The translations under genes and the position numbers were made by a program. Shown piece after piece: positions 10,408-21,969 of a DNA stretch of 64,000 nt. The DNA comes from Ilex aquifolium. Lineage: Eukaryota > Streptophyta > Magnoliopsida > Aquifoliales > Aquifoliaceae. Under the pieces are notes generated by a model. That model was not told the origin of the DNA, ran no database searches, and worked only from the letters and a program-made list of their open reading frames with translations. Each line of letters starts with the position of its first letter. Position 1 is the stretch's first letter. The stretch covers positions 44,852,642 through 44,916,641 of the forward strand of contig OX637394.1 in NCBI GenBank assembly GCA_951799425.1. The letters are read 5' to 3'.

Positions 10408-11009
10408 GTGGGTGTCCCCTACTTCTTCTTTACAAGGTCAGTACATCCTTTTGTTGTTCAGGAGACTGGACACCTAATGATTCCATTGCTCACATTGCTC
10501 ACATGATGTAATGCTACTCCATCGCAAATTTCATGGATTTGCAATTCCATTGGCTTTTCTCATGCAAGTTGTTTGCTAAAATGCATTACATCATGTGTTT
10601 TCATATTTTTTAATTGGATGCAGAAATGCTTAAGACAAAAAAGAAGAGAAATTAGCTCTGTCATTCTCACCCTCCAAAATTAGGATCAGGCTTTTGACTG
10701 TTAGAGTACTTAATTTGCGTCAATTTTTTTTTATCTCATGTTGTTTTGTATGTATTTCATCTTGATTGTTGTAAAGAGTTCTAATTTGGGTTTAGTTAAC
10801 TTTCTTTTGGCTTTCTCTTTCTTACGGTGTTGCAATTGTTTGAATTGTTGTTGTGATTATATGCTATTTGCTCATAATTGACTTGAAATTGGTGTGAGAA
10901 TTCATATTGGTCTAAATTTGAATTGCTAATTCGATTTTGTATAATATTGTAATTTGATCACATAGTAATGTAGGTTGATAGTTAACTTAATGTTTGATTT
11001 GGATTGCAG

Positions 11010-11533
11010 AAAAAGGGTTGCGGTCGTTCAGAGAAGAGTACAACGTATGTTGGTTTGAGCTTATTGTTCAATTAGCTTATTGTACAACTCCTTGGCTTAT
11101 TGTTCAATTAGCTTTAATTGTTGGTTTGAGCTTTAATTAGTTTAAATTATTATGCGGTAGTTAAATTATGCGGTAGTTTAAATTAGCATTTGAGCTTTAA
11201 CTTTAACTCTGCATATCAAGTTTTTTAGTACGCTATGGAAATGCAATAAATCATAGTTGAATCTCTAATTTTTATCAAACCAATTTGTTTTTTACTTTAT
11301 TACAGTGCTTTCCGAAAAAGAAATCTTCATTTTTATTGATTTAATTTATCCATCCAATTCTAATTTTTAGTACACGTGCTTTCTGGAAAAAAAAATTGGT
11401 TTATGTGTTGTTTTTTGCTTTGCTCCTATCTTTTTTTCCTTCTTTTTATAAGTTTCCTTCTTTTTTGTTGCTAGGGTGGTGTGCACCAGTTACAATTGAT
11501 GCAATTTGTGGACGAGCATTATAGGTCCATTTT
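11010..11533 (+). other. two further captured exon-like pieces, gene not recognised
   Basis: 11010-11044 and 11475-11533 are each preceded by a pyrimidine-rich AG and followed by GTATGT or GTAAGT. Joined, they keep one open frame whose second part reads GGVHQLQLMQFVDEHYRSIL. I do not recognise the family. A possible last exon follows an AG near 12134. They may belong to the same captured host gene as the bromodomain pieces or to a second one. Confidence 0.4.
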
Positions 11534-12980
11534 GTAAGTCCACTAAATTACTGGGTTTCGAGTTTGATTTCATTAATGTTGGGTTCTAAATTTTGAGAAT
11601 TGTAGGGCAAGCATTTTGATGACAGTATGGTCCTAAGAAAGTGGGTTCAAATAAAAAACATTAAAAGAGTTTTTATAGTCACTTCCACAATCTCTTGGAT
11701 GATAGTGGTGAGGACATTGAAAAAAGAGATCTACAAATATCTCTATTTGTTCAGCTTCTGGTTGTTTTAGTTTTTAAGCGATTTCAACTTGGGAAGGAAA
11801 ATACCAATTTTGGATATTATTCTACCGTCTGCGCAGACACCCTCCCCCCATCCCTCTTCTGTGCAAACACCTTCTCCAATTTATTTTACTTTATATGGTT
11901 GGTTTTACTCGACTTTACTCTTCCCTAATCTTTTTCCCGAATCTGTCATTATAATATTGGGGCTGTTAATTTGATTAAATTGGGTTTGAGTTTGAACTTG
12001 TTGAAGAGTTTGAGTTTGGGTTCAATGATACTTCGATTTGGATTAAATTGGGTTTGAATTTGTTGAAGAGTCAAGCCATCATGCCTCTTATGCCCTAGCT
12101 TACTTCGTCTAATCCAATTTATGTATTTTTTCAGTGAACTTCACAACGGGCAACGACCATCGGTAGTGCAGCTTCAGTGACGACACAACTCAAGTGACGA
12201 CTGTGACCTCCTATGTTTGTGCCGATCGATGTATTTTTGTAGGTTGTCTCATGTAGCTTTGAAAGTATGATAGATAGCTTTGTCCAAAATTTGATATGTT
12301 GATGTTATTTTAGTCCATTAGTCAATGATTTTCGTTATCTTCACTCTTCCTTCTGAGTCTCTTTTTCTTTATTTTAATATGTGAGTTGGATTTTCATGAC
12401 TTGGATATAGCTAAAATTTGAGGTATTTTTTAAGGTGGGAATAGAGTTTTTAAATTCAGGTTATGTGATTTTTGTAAGAAATAGGTTGTGATTGCATTGA
12501 ATCTAGAAAGGTATGCAGTTGAATAGCGAGAAATAGAGAAACTGCAAGCCGCCCCTGATTTCCAATGTCACTGATTTGTCTGATGGTGTTCTTATTAGTT
12601 ATTATTACATTTGATAACTAAGATTAGAATGCATCAATGTCTCTATTAGTCATATGCACAACATTAATTGCTCTAAAGCTGCCAAGAACTAACTTTAAGT
12701 TGGGAATGAGAAGCACACTAATGTTTGCCTCATAAAGGAACTATGACTCGATTGATTTTTCCCTTTATCACTCTTTTTGTATTAACGGTTGGACATGATG
12801 TTCTATTATGGAACTGAGAGTCCACAACACTTTTAGATTTTGAATCTAGAAATATTGGGTACAGTACTCAACTATTATAAAATTGCCCGAATTTTTTCAT
12901 TAGGTTAACAACTCCTAACTTAGGAAAAACGATTAGTTGAAAAAAGCAAAAAAATAAAAAATTCTGCTTTGATCTAATTA

Positions 12981-13001
12981 CCCCCCCCCCCCCCCCCCCC
13001 C
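12981..13001 (+). repeat. run of 21 cytosines
   Basis: An uninterrupted C21 tract in the AT-rich right part of the Helitron. It is very unusual for plant DNA and may be length-variable or a sequencing or assembly artefact. Confidence 0.9.
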
Positions 13002-13414
13002 TTTCTTTGCTTGCCCAAGACCACCCTAAAAAAATTCACACACACAGACACACACTCTTCCCTCTTTGCCCAACCCACATGCACACACTCTTCCCTTTCT
13101 TTGCTTGAGATATGTTGGTCAAGACTTAGTTGAATATGTTAAAGTTCTTAGTATTTTTGAGTCTTCCTCCAATTATTGCAAGTTTTTATTTGAATATTTA
13201 GTACTTATCAAATTATTTTTGTTTGTCGCATAAGGAATGTATTTATCTAATTTTTTTTTGCGTATTGGTAAATAAATTTTTTTTAGTTGCACCGTGCCTT
13301 CAGGCACGGGTTATCCCTAGTATAAAATAAATTATCTACATAAATATTTTGTAACATTAATTAAATATTTTAATCTAACATGTAGGAAGAATTGGAAAAA
13401 AAAAAAAAAAAAAG

Positions 13415-14160
13415 TCTATCTCTTTCTGCCACGTGTCAATATCAACGGTCAGTTTTCATCTTCCACTCAGAATCCGTGTGGAGAAGTTGATTCTGAAGTC
13501 TTTTTAAATCCTTTTTTTTTTGGGTAAAAAACTTGAGAGAAAATGACTTTCAAATCATCCACCCATGATTGGATACTGACCGTAGGATCTTCATTCATGG
13601 CAATATTTTGTAGTAAGTATATTATATATATGCACGTGATGCATTCACTACAAATGCACAAATCCGTACACTCTAGTTTGTTTCAGTCAAGGGTAGTAAA
13701 AACAAGAAGAAATAAAACTATGAGTACACGAGGTTTGAACTCTCTTACCTTATATAAAATTACACGGTTTTGATCTAAAACATTGGATTATTCCACAATA
13801 TTTCATCAGTGACATTTTTGTCTAACAGACAGCCCTTCCTTGACAATAGATTGAACATATGACCACAATGTTCATGTTTAATGCAGAGACAGGAAGAGTA
13901 CAAACAAGACAAATGATCATTGAGTATGGAATCCTAGAATGTCAAAGATTAATGGCTAAGCGATTATAATGGTCAAGATCCAAGGAAGAGATGATGGTCA
14001 TTGTTTCTATACAAAGCACTCTATGTGCCATGGGGTCATGACTTGGGTGGATTGTTGTCTTGATTGATTTCGTGTCTATTTAAGTTTTATAATGCATAAT
14101 TTGTTCAATTCATATCTGATTAGTATTTCGTATTCTATCGATTTCGTATTCTAAGTTTGG
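13415..14160 (+). repeat. segmental duplication copy A, right part
   Basis: Resumes homology to copy C (63202-64000) after the 5.3-kb insertion: tctatctctttctgccacg..., the stretch before and after gcaatattttg, and tcatgacttgggtggattgt. No gene is supported. Confidence 0.85.
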
Positions 14161-15760
14161 CCACTAAATTAGACCAATAGAATTGCAGGACATTTTAATA
14201 TTCAAAGCCATTAAGACAAATCAGGGGCGGTGCCAAATGTAGTCTTTAATATACCATTAATATGTAATGATCGGAATATTAGACAATATTTTAAAAGATT
14301 ATATCTAAGATTTATTGCGATGTGAAAGTGATAATTTAACTTTGCCTAAAAAATTTATTTGGGAGCTCTAGACGTCTGCTTTAATTGTAATGAGACAAAA
14401 AAATATGTTCAGAACAACACATACTTAGGGCGAGGGTTGTCCATTAAGTCAACCAATATAACGATTTGTATTGATGTGTTTTGAATCTTACGTTGGTAGT
14501 TTACAAATCCAAATGACAACTTTTTAACTAGCCATTTTGAGAGAATTCATGTGATTATTACATTTGATTTCAGAGTCGATCTGTGCATATGACCATGTGG
14601 ATTCAAAGGCACTATAATTCCAAGTTAGTGTTGATCGAGGCTGACCACGAGTCGATTGTCGTATTTGTTATTGATTATGAGTCTCTCGCAGGCCCTCAAG
14701 AGAATAAATGAGGGGAAATTGTGACGATTCAAATTGATGTGTGTTGAATCTCATATCAAAAGTTTTTATGAAGATGTTTGATATATAAGCAGGAACAATG
14801 AATCCAAATAACATCTTCTTAGGTAACCTTTTAGTGTAGTTCTTGTGATTAATATAACAAAGCAATAACTTTAGGTGCTACTACCAAAACCATCACCACA
14901 AACAGAGCCTTATAAAAATTTAAGTTTAGGAAAAAAATATTTTAAGTCCGTGACTACAAATTCATTATTGAACGACCAATTCATACCCTACATTTTATCC
15001 ATCAATCACACATAAATACTATTCAATACACCGTTTAGAGTAGGTATGGAAAATTCCAAACATATAAAAATATTTTTAGTTTTAGTTTTTTATTACCTTG
15101 GACTACAATATATCTTGAAATATAACTAAAGAAAGTTAAGTTAACTATATTATCAATTGAATAAATACTTAATATTTATATAAATATTTACTGCAAATAA
15201 GAATAAATGCTTAATATTTAAAAATAAAAAGACATTATTTAAAGACGACGTTTTAAATCAAATTGTCGTAAGTCAACCTCGCATATCCGAATACATTTAT
15301 GAATACATTTATGCAGAGGCTTATCTATTCAAAGATTACAAACAAATTTAATAAGATCCCACTCACTGAACACCGGCCCTCTTTTCTTGATTTCGTGTGA
15401 CACTTGAACATGAAGGAACTCTCCTCGTTCCTTCTGCCTCATTGAAATCACCGAGTGGAGTGATCTATTGGGATATCAATCGAATTTTTTACTTCGAAAT
15501 TAGAAGTTTAAATTTTGGAATCTATATTAGAGATCAGTGGTTGCACGCTATGCTAGCTTAGTTAGATTTGTTCTTGAGAGGTATAACGGATATGATCAAG
15601 GATCTCATGATCCTATCAATGAAAGCCAATTGTAATGGTCTCTCGGCGCTGTCCTTTGTCCCACTCTGTTTTTAATTAAAAAAAAAAAGAGTTGAAGCCA
15701 TGTTCGTGGCACCTTCTCACAGGGACCCACGTTTGGATTTGTCAGGACATGTAGTTGTAG
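14161..15760. other. AT-rich upstream region of MYB-1, no gene seen
   Basis: There is partial similarity to 52800-53000 in copy B (gcaggacatttt..., aggggcgg, gatgtgaaagt). The remainder is AT-rich DNA with no credible coding frame. Confidence 0.5.
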
Positions 15761-15786
15761 TATATATAGGACTGGGCTCTATAAAA
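15761..15786 (+). promoter_or_regulatory. TATA region of MYB-1
   Basis: TATATATA at 15761-15768 and TATAAAA at 15780-15786 lie about 70-95 bases before the ATG at 15855. The first aligns with TATATAA at 54737-54743 upstream of MYB-3, and both are followed by the conserved tttttcttcaagcatt. Confidence 0.6.
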
Positions 15787-15854
15787 GTTTTTCTTCAAGC
15801 ATTAAGTGAGCTATCTTGAAAGTGAAGAGCAGATCAAGGAAAGATACACAGAAA

Positions 15855-17901
15855 ATGGTGAGAAGTCCTTTCTTTGACAATAATGGATTGAAGAGAGATT
15901 TATGGAGTGATGAAGAAGATAATAAGCTGAGAGCTTATATCCAAAAATATGGCCATTGGAACTGGCGTCAACTCCCCAAGTACGCAGGTACAATCTTTTT
16001 CTTCTTCCTCTTCGTCTTCCTCTTTCTCTGTCTTAATTATGTTTTTCTAGCTGGTACTCACTAAGCAGATAGCAATGAAAGTAAAGCATTGCTGTTAATG
16101 GGAATGATATCTTCTCAGATCCTCCATGGAATTCATATTATTTGCCTAAAAGTACATAAAACCAATGAACAAGTGGTTATTGCAAACATATATAAACCAT
16201 AGAGGAAAGAGAGAGATCTACTAGAAGTACCGGTTATTGTTCCACTACTGCAACAGATTTCTCCTTGGAACAGTGAATTGTCATCACAAGTTTAAAAGCT
16301 AACATCTCAGCTAATTACTCTGCAAAAACTGATGTCTTCCAATTTTGAATACTTTAATGTCCCTCTTGTGAGCAGCTTTTGATTTTCAAGGAAACTAATT
16401 GACGTCCAAGAGAAACGATTTTCACTTCACTTTACTGGCTATTATTATCTTTTGTGAAAACTCAAGAACAGATGCAAAATAAAAACTGAAGTTAGGGTTT
16501 TGAGATTTAGTAGTGTTCTTCATTTAGATGGAATCTAATATTATTTTTTTTTCCTTCGGTAGTTAAATAAATTTTGAGTTCCAAAAGATGGAACCTGATT
16601 TGGTGGCATATTTTGTAGGTCTTTCTCGATGTGGGAAGAGTTGCAGATTAAGGTGGGTGAATTACCTGCGACCTAACGTGAAAATCGGGAACTACAGCAA
16701 AGAAGAGGAAGATATGATCATGAAATTACATGACAAACATGGACTAAAATCTTCTGAGTTCTACCCTAATTCAAAACAATATATTTTTCTTATCAGGCTT
16801 TTAACATTTGATTTCATCATTGAACCAAGATTAACCCACATCGGGGCAAGTTTTATTTATGATTTGAAATTACAAAGAAATTGGGGGACATAAACCTGAC
16901 CCCTTTAATAGAAAAGGAATTACTTAGCAAGCAAAATAAACAAACTTATTTGTGTTGGTAAGTAAATAAGTTTTATTTCTAAAAAAGAGGATGTTACAAT
17001 AAAGATCAAAACAAGTCCAGAAAGAGAACAACAAACAATCTTAAAAGTTTTAAGAATTGTTCAACACACACAAACTTACCTAGTTCACTAATAACACAAT
17101 CATCTCACAGCCCGAGAGATTAGAAATAAAACACAACCCATAACTACAACAATTTAACAAGACTTTTGAGTTATATTTTACAAAAGAATGTTGGTGTGGG
17201 CAAGAATCCACACCAAACCCTGTAATAAATAGGTGCAAACGCGAATGTTAGAACGAATAATAATTGTGATTATGAATGTAGTTTCGCTTGTGATTGTTAA
17301 CTTAATGGTTTTGATTTTGTACTTAATGATATAGGGTGACTTCATGTTTCTAACATTTTAAGTTTTTCTCAATTACAGATGGTCAGTCATTGCTGCACAT
17401 TTACCAGGAAGAACAGACAATGATATAAAAAACTACTGGCACACTCGTCTTAAGAGACGTGTGAAACTAAACCCAATATCCATAGTGATTGTTGAATCAA
17501 GTGTATCTTTCCAACCTAAACCAAATCAAAAGGAGAAATTTAACGAAACTTCACTAAGTGAACGTAAAAAGGTGAGAGAATCAGAACTCGAAAATGTTGT
17601 CGCTGATACCACATCTCACCAAACTTTGGAAAGCACCCTATCGTACCCTAAAGCATTTCCCAGTGATATTTCCTCAAGTTCTATGTCTACAAACTTAAGA
17701 AGCATCAATTGGCGTGCAGAAGATATGATTTCCTTCAATTCATTGGAATTTTTCGCCGACCCACTTGGAAATTTCTAGAGTGAACCATTTTTGGAAGACA
17801 CGTTCTACGACCAACAGTATTACTCACCACCTTCAATAGAGGGAGGGTTTATGTCTCCATACATGTTTTACAACGATGATGATGTAAGTTTTTTCGAATA
17901 A
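15855..17901 (+). pseudogene. R2R3-MYB transcription factor gene, copy 1 (MYB-1), inactivated
   Basis: Exon 1 is 15855-15987 (MVRSPFFDNNGLKR... to LPKYAG). Exon 2 starts at 16619 ([23 protein letters not shown]). Exon 3 is 17379-17901 ([24 protein letters not shown], then an acidic tail). The regularly spaced Trp residues of both MYB repeats are present. There are two lesions. An 11-bp deletion relative to MYB-3 removes the last exon-2 codons and the GT donor near 16744, so reading through ends at a stop at 16891-16893. In exon 3 the Trp codon of the FWS motif is TAG (17776-17778), where MYB-3 has TGG; after it the frame continues (SEPFLEDTFYDQQYY) to a TAA at 17899-17901. Family members bind DNA as nuclear regulators. 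The usual N-terminal CC pair is FF, as in MYB-3. Intron 2 is long and AT-rich. Confidence 0.9.
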
Positions 17902-18364
17902 TTGATGCTGTAATGCCCATATATGGCGTGTTTTTGTGTTAGATGTATAAATTGTGCCTAAGAGATTATAAGAACCTTATCCAAGAATGTAGAATACACC
18001 ACACTAAAATAAATAAGTGTGCAAAGATCTTGTGATTCACACCCTCTTTTATGTTTGCTTGCACTCACATGAATATTCTTGGCTAGGGAGGAGAGAGAGA
18101 GAGAGAGAGAGAGAGTTTGTGCTAAGAAAGAATCAATCAGGTAAGAACTAAGATTCCATGTTGTGCTAAGAAAGAATCAACAAGGTAAGAACAAAGATTC
18201 CATGTTATTGGCTCTGCACAAAGTTGGTGTTGCCTAGGTTAGATTCTTTCCCATGTTTACTGACAGTCAGAACTTCTGATTCAATTCATTTGGATACAAA
18301 ACTTCTCAAGTAAATAGTTTTGTAAATGAGTAATGTTATTGATATCTAATATGGGGATTTAGTG
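17902..18364. other. region downstream of MYB-1, with a GA microsatellite
   Basis: (GA)n runs at about 18088-18115. A direct repeat of about 40 bp, (gt)gctaagaaagaatcaa..gtaagaac, occurs twice (near 18120 and 18163). No gene is seen. Confidence 0.6.
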
Positions 18365-18377
18365 TGAGGATCCTATT

Positions 18378-18537
18378 ACGGGTTTTGACATAACGGTTAG
18401 ATTGCTCCATTGTGATCTTGAAGTCACGGGTTTGAATCGCGCAAACAATTTCTCTGCTTGCTGGAATAAGATTGCATACATCTAACTCTCACTAAACCCT
18501 GTAATGACGGGAGTCTTGTGCACTAAATAGCCCAATA
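18378..18537 (+). mobile_element. Au-type SINE with 13-bp target duplication
   Basis: A tRNA-derived head with a B box (GGGTTTGAATCGC) is followed by the characteristic body and tail (ctctcactaaaccctgtaat, gtgcactaaatagccc) of the plant Au SINE. It is flanked by perfect direct repeats tgaggatcctatt at 18365-18377 and 18538-18550, so both ends are defined. SINEs are pol III-transcribed and moved by LINE enzymes. Confidence 0.88.
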
Positions 18538-18550
18538 TGAGGATCCTATT

Positions 18551-18903
18551 CATTGTGGTTATTAGATTAGCAAGGAATTATAACATTGAATGAAGTCTAC
18601 TATCAATGCATCCCCAATTAGATACAAATAGTCTTATATTGTTTAAAACAAAGTTGTGTGTTTAAAAAAAAAATTCATCATTCTGTTTCTGTTTCTGTTA
18701 CCTAACATTCACTGCACCCCGGGGCCAATACACAGTTACCATTGCTGTTACGGCAACTGTAAAGATTTATTTGAATCCAGTCCAAATTAAAGAGCCAAAA
18801 AAACCGTACCCATCTGAACAATCTGAGAAAACATGGAGAGTCTTGGCTATTGACAGTCCATGGTTTTTTTGTTACTCTTTTCTCCATCTTGTTACATTGT
18901 ATA
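18551..18903. other. intergenic, no gene seen
   Basis: A/T-rich sequence with one GC-richer patch (cactgcaccccggggcc) near 18710. No feature is supported. Confidence 0.5.
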
Positions 18904-19097
18904 TAGGGGTGTTCAAATTTATGATTTCTCACAAATTTCGATCCTATCCTACTCTACTTAATTCTACTGATTGGCTACGCGAAAGAATCGGATTGGCCAA
19001 CGAAAGATTTTTTAGTATTTTGCAAAAAATCGGATAGGAATGTAGAATACCTACAAAATTTTTGTATTCCTACCTTACCCTACCCGCATATACATAC

Positions 19098-19152
<55 letters not shown>

Positions 19153-19522
19153 ATCCCTAAAAATTAAAATCCAAAAATCTAGAAACCCTAATGTTTTATT
19201 GATATTTATGACTTTTCTTGTTGTGTTTTATTGTAATTATTTATGAATTATCAAATTTATTGTGTTTTCTTTAGTATTATTGGTTTATTGTATTAGTTAA
19301 TTAGTACATGCAACTTAATTAAATTATTAAAATAATTCAAAATATAATAACTAAAAAATATTTGTTCACCCAACTTCCTATCCAATTGTTTTGGATGCAA
19401 TTTGGGTAGGAATAGTACACCTGAAAGGGTAGGGTAGACCAAGAAAAAATTCTTTCGCAAAGTATCGGGTAAGAAGATGAAATATCATAACTCCTACCCG
19501 TAGGGTAGGGTGAAAACCCCTA
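18904..19522. mobile_element. hAT-like MITE with perfect 8-bp target duplication
   Basis: The left end TAGGGGTGTTCAAA pairs with the complement of TGAAAACCCCTA at the right. The flanks attgtata (18896-18903 and 19523-19530) are identical. The interior has a CATA/TA microsatellite (about 19084-19153) and repeated ggtaggg/cctaccc motifs near both ends. It has no transposase. Confidence 0.88.
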
Positions 19523-19530
19523 ATTGTATA

Positions 19531-20300
19531 TTGTTTTTCCAATTCTTGACATTTTACTACGGAAAATGCTATGCCTGTCAAATTTTTTTATCAAATCTTT
19601 CATACCAAATGATGTGGTAAAATCTTCGACATTGAATATTAATGAGATCCACTTATCTGATGGTGAAAAATTGTACTACATCATTTGAGATAAAAATTTA
19701 AAAAAAAATTAGTAAGCATAACATTATTCTTTTACTACACATGCATTATTCAAAAAAGTCTATAGAAACATGACGTTGGTTATACTATGATCAATTACGT
19801 AAGTACTTTCACGTCAATTCATCAAATGACATTTTTCCCAATTCCAAGTATCTGACACGGACCAAACAATTCATTTAGCGGCGACTGTTTGTAGCCATTA
19901 TAATCTTCAGTAATTATTGGGTGCAAAACATGTAATTGTCCAATGATAAATAAATAAATTCATTTTTAAAAAATAGAGTTCGCTTGTCTATTTGTTTATT
20001 TATTATTGAACTGTTATATCACGTAATAATGTTAATCTAGTATAACCGTTACATCCGATATTATTTCTAAAGTAGAATGCTTCAATCAGTGATGGAGTCA
20101 ACTCCATGACTAGAGTTTCTCCTCTTTACCGACGCCGACACCATCACCTGTAACAATACTAAAGAGGAACTCCTCTCTCCTCACAAAAATCGCGACTTCA
20201 ATCTTCTGTAAAGAGTCACATACAGTTTACAGATCTATTGGAAGGCCTGAGGGGATGAATCATGAGAAAAAAAATTGAAGTTGTTCCAATTAATGGAAGC
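19531..20300. other. intergenic, no gene seen
   Basis: AT-rich DNA. The last 200 bases are less AT-rich but show no convincing coding frame. A short frame from 20252 runs into the LINE only by chance. Confidence 0.5.
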
Positions 20301-20315
20301 AACAACGCTACGATC

Positions 20316-21170
20316 AAACCTCACTTGGTGCATATTATAGGGACTGGTTCTAACACTTCCCTATGGTTTGACAATTGGCACCCGAGTGGACCTTTATTGG
20401 GTGCAAGGAATCAGCTCATCTTCAGCACATCAAGACTTCCGAAAGATGCCAAAGTTTCTATGATCATAGATAACAATCATTGGGCATAGCCTGTGGGCAA
20501 ATCTAGGGTCTTGGATGTTCTTAGTTGCTCTATGCCCAATTACTCTCCAGATGCTACAAAGGAAGACCTTATCAAATGGACCCCCAAGTCGGATGGCAGG
20601 TTCACCACTGAATCTGCATGGAACATCATTAGGACCCAAAACCCCAAAGTTCCTTGGTACAATCTGGTTTGGTATGTACATCTTATACCTAGAATGAGTC
20701 TCATTCTTTGGTTGGCTATCAGAAATAGATTAAGTACAAAGGATAGGATCTCGTCTTATGCACCACAGGTAGACACCACTTGCTCCTTGTGTCATCAACT
20801 CCCAGAATCTCATCATCATTTGTTCTTTGAGTGCTCCTATGCCTTTGGTATTTGGACTCAGCTGTTGCAGCAATGTACCTAGCTTCCTCAAGCTCTCCAA
20901 TGGAATGCCTTCATTGCTTGGGCAAGTAATAATTGGAAAGGAAAATCTTTGAAGGTTGTTCTCCTCAAGCTCTGCCTCTCTGTCACTGTTTACAACATAT
21001 GGAGGGAGAGGAACAATAGAATTTTTAGGAATCGGGTTACATCTCAGCAAAGTTTGCTTTTCAGAATTCAGTCAATTATCAGAGAAAGACTTTCTTTTCT
21101 TAAATTCAAGACTAATCCTCAGAACCTACTATTAGTGCATCATTGGAGCCTCTCCTCTATTCTTGTCTGA
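20316..21170 (+). pseudogene. LINE ORF2 C-terminal region (zinc-binding domain of reverse transcriptase)
   Basis: The frame starts KPHLVHIIGTGSNTSLWFDN and continues LIKWTPKSDGRFTTESAW, PRMSLILWLAIRNRL and CSLCHQLPESHHHLFFECSY. These are hallmarks of the zf-RVT domain at the C-terminus of plant L1-type LINE polyproteins. It finishes YNIWRERNNRIFRN and ends at 21170. The endonuclease and RT domains are absent through 5' truncation. Two in-frame stops (20487-20489 and 20880-20882) disrupt it, so it is a dead copy. Confidence 0.9.
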
Positions 21171-21969
21171 GTATTTTGTGCTCTGATTTGCCCTGGGATG
21201 GGTTTTGTGCTGGGTTGTCTGCCTGTTGTTTGGTTCTGCTGGGTTGTGCTGGGCTGTGTTTGATTCTGTTGTGTTGTGCTGGGCTATTTTGCCTTGTTTT
21301 GTGCTGGCTGTCATGGGTGTAGGTGGCTATGCTGCAGGTGGCTGTGTTGTTGCTTGGGGCGGGTGACTAGAATGTGGCATATCAGTGGTGTTAAGGTTTC
21401 TTGCTTTGGCATTGGGTTGTTGAATGCTTGTGGCGAATGCGGCTGTTATCATTGGGTTGTTGTATACTTGTGGCAACTGCTGCTTGCTTGAATGCTACAG
21501 GCTTGTTTTTGGTGTGGTGCACCTTTGTTGGAGCGTGGAGTGACATGTTATTGTTGGTGTGTACGGATTCCTCCATTTGACCGCTTGTAGCATGTACATC
21601 ATGAAGCTCACCTGTAATCTTTTTATTTCCACAATCTGACCGCAAGTTGCAAGGACAGGCTTGCTTTGGTTTCACATGAACATGGATGTTGGCTTGCTTT
21701 GATGGGTTCTAGATCTGTGGTGTTAAGGGGCGGAATTGGGTATTGGTTTCATGCTCTATTTTGTTTTCCAATGTTTTCGTGTCAACAATTTTGTGGGAGA
21801 TACTCTTACTCAGGACATCTCTTACAAAATTGTGTTTTGAGCCTTGGCTTTTTGGGTTTTTATGTTTGTCTTTGAGTCTTACGTGACTTCACTGTATATT
21901 TTGTGGGTGATTAAACTTTGTATTTCTGTTTTATATCATTACATTTTATCTTCCGAAAAAAAAAAAAAA
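20316..21969 (+). mobile_element. 5'-truncated L1-type LINE insertion
   Basis: It ends in a poly(A) tail (about 21956-21969) and is flanked by a 15-bp target duplication with one mismatch: aacaacgctacgatc (20301-20315) and aacaacactacgatc (21970-21984). It begins abruptly inside the coding region, as expected for target-primed reverse transcription. After the stop at 21170 there is about 790 bp of 3' UTR rich in TG/GCTGG motifs. Confidence 0.9.

Larger units (their letters stand above)
8944..13320 (+). mobile_element. non-autonomous Helitron (4.4 kb) carrying gene fragments
   Basis: It starts with TCTATAATATAAAACAG after an A (8943). It ends with a hairpin CCGTGCC-ttca-GGCACGG (13292-13309), then CTAG at 13317-13320, followed by T. 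TC at the 5' end, a hairpin about 10 bases before CTAG and an A/T insertion site are the Helitron signature. No Rep/helicase ORF is visible, so it depends on another element. It carries bromodomain exons, other exon-like pieces and internal tandem duplications. It lies inside the Harbinger relic, so it is younger than that insertion. Confidence 0.85.
8070..13411. mobile_element. 5.3-kb composite insertion in copy A (Harbinger relic containing a Helitron)
   Basis: Copy C reads straight through (cctgcctaag then tctatctc at about 63191-63208). In copy A these sequences are separated, and aag occurs on both sides (8067-8069 and 13412-13414), a possible 3-bp target duplication. The left end, gttgtgtttgttaaaactga with repeated gaaagctga units, is typical of PIF/Harbinger ends. 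No matching right inverted repeat is visible; the right edge is an A-run, so that end may be deleted. A Helitron is nested inside at 8944-13320. Confidence 0.7.

Noticed and set aside
20252..20489. A protein starting MRKKIEVVPINGSNN and running into LINE sequence
   Set aside because: The first part is target-site DNA and the LINE begins at 20316, as shown by the target duplication.
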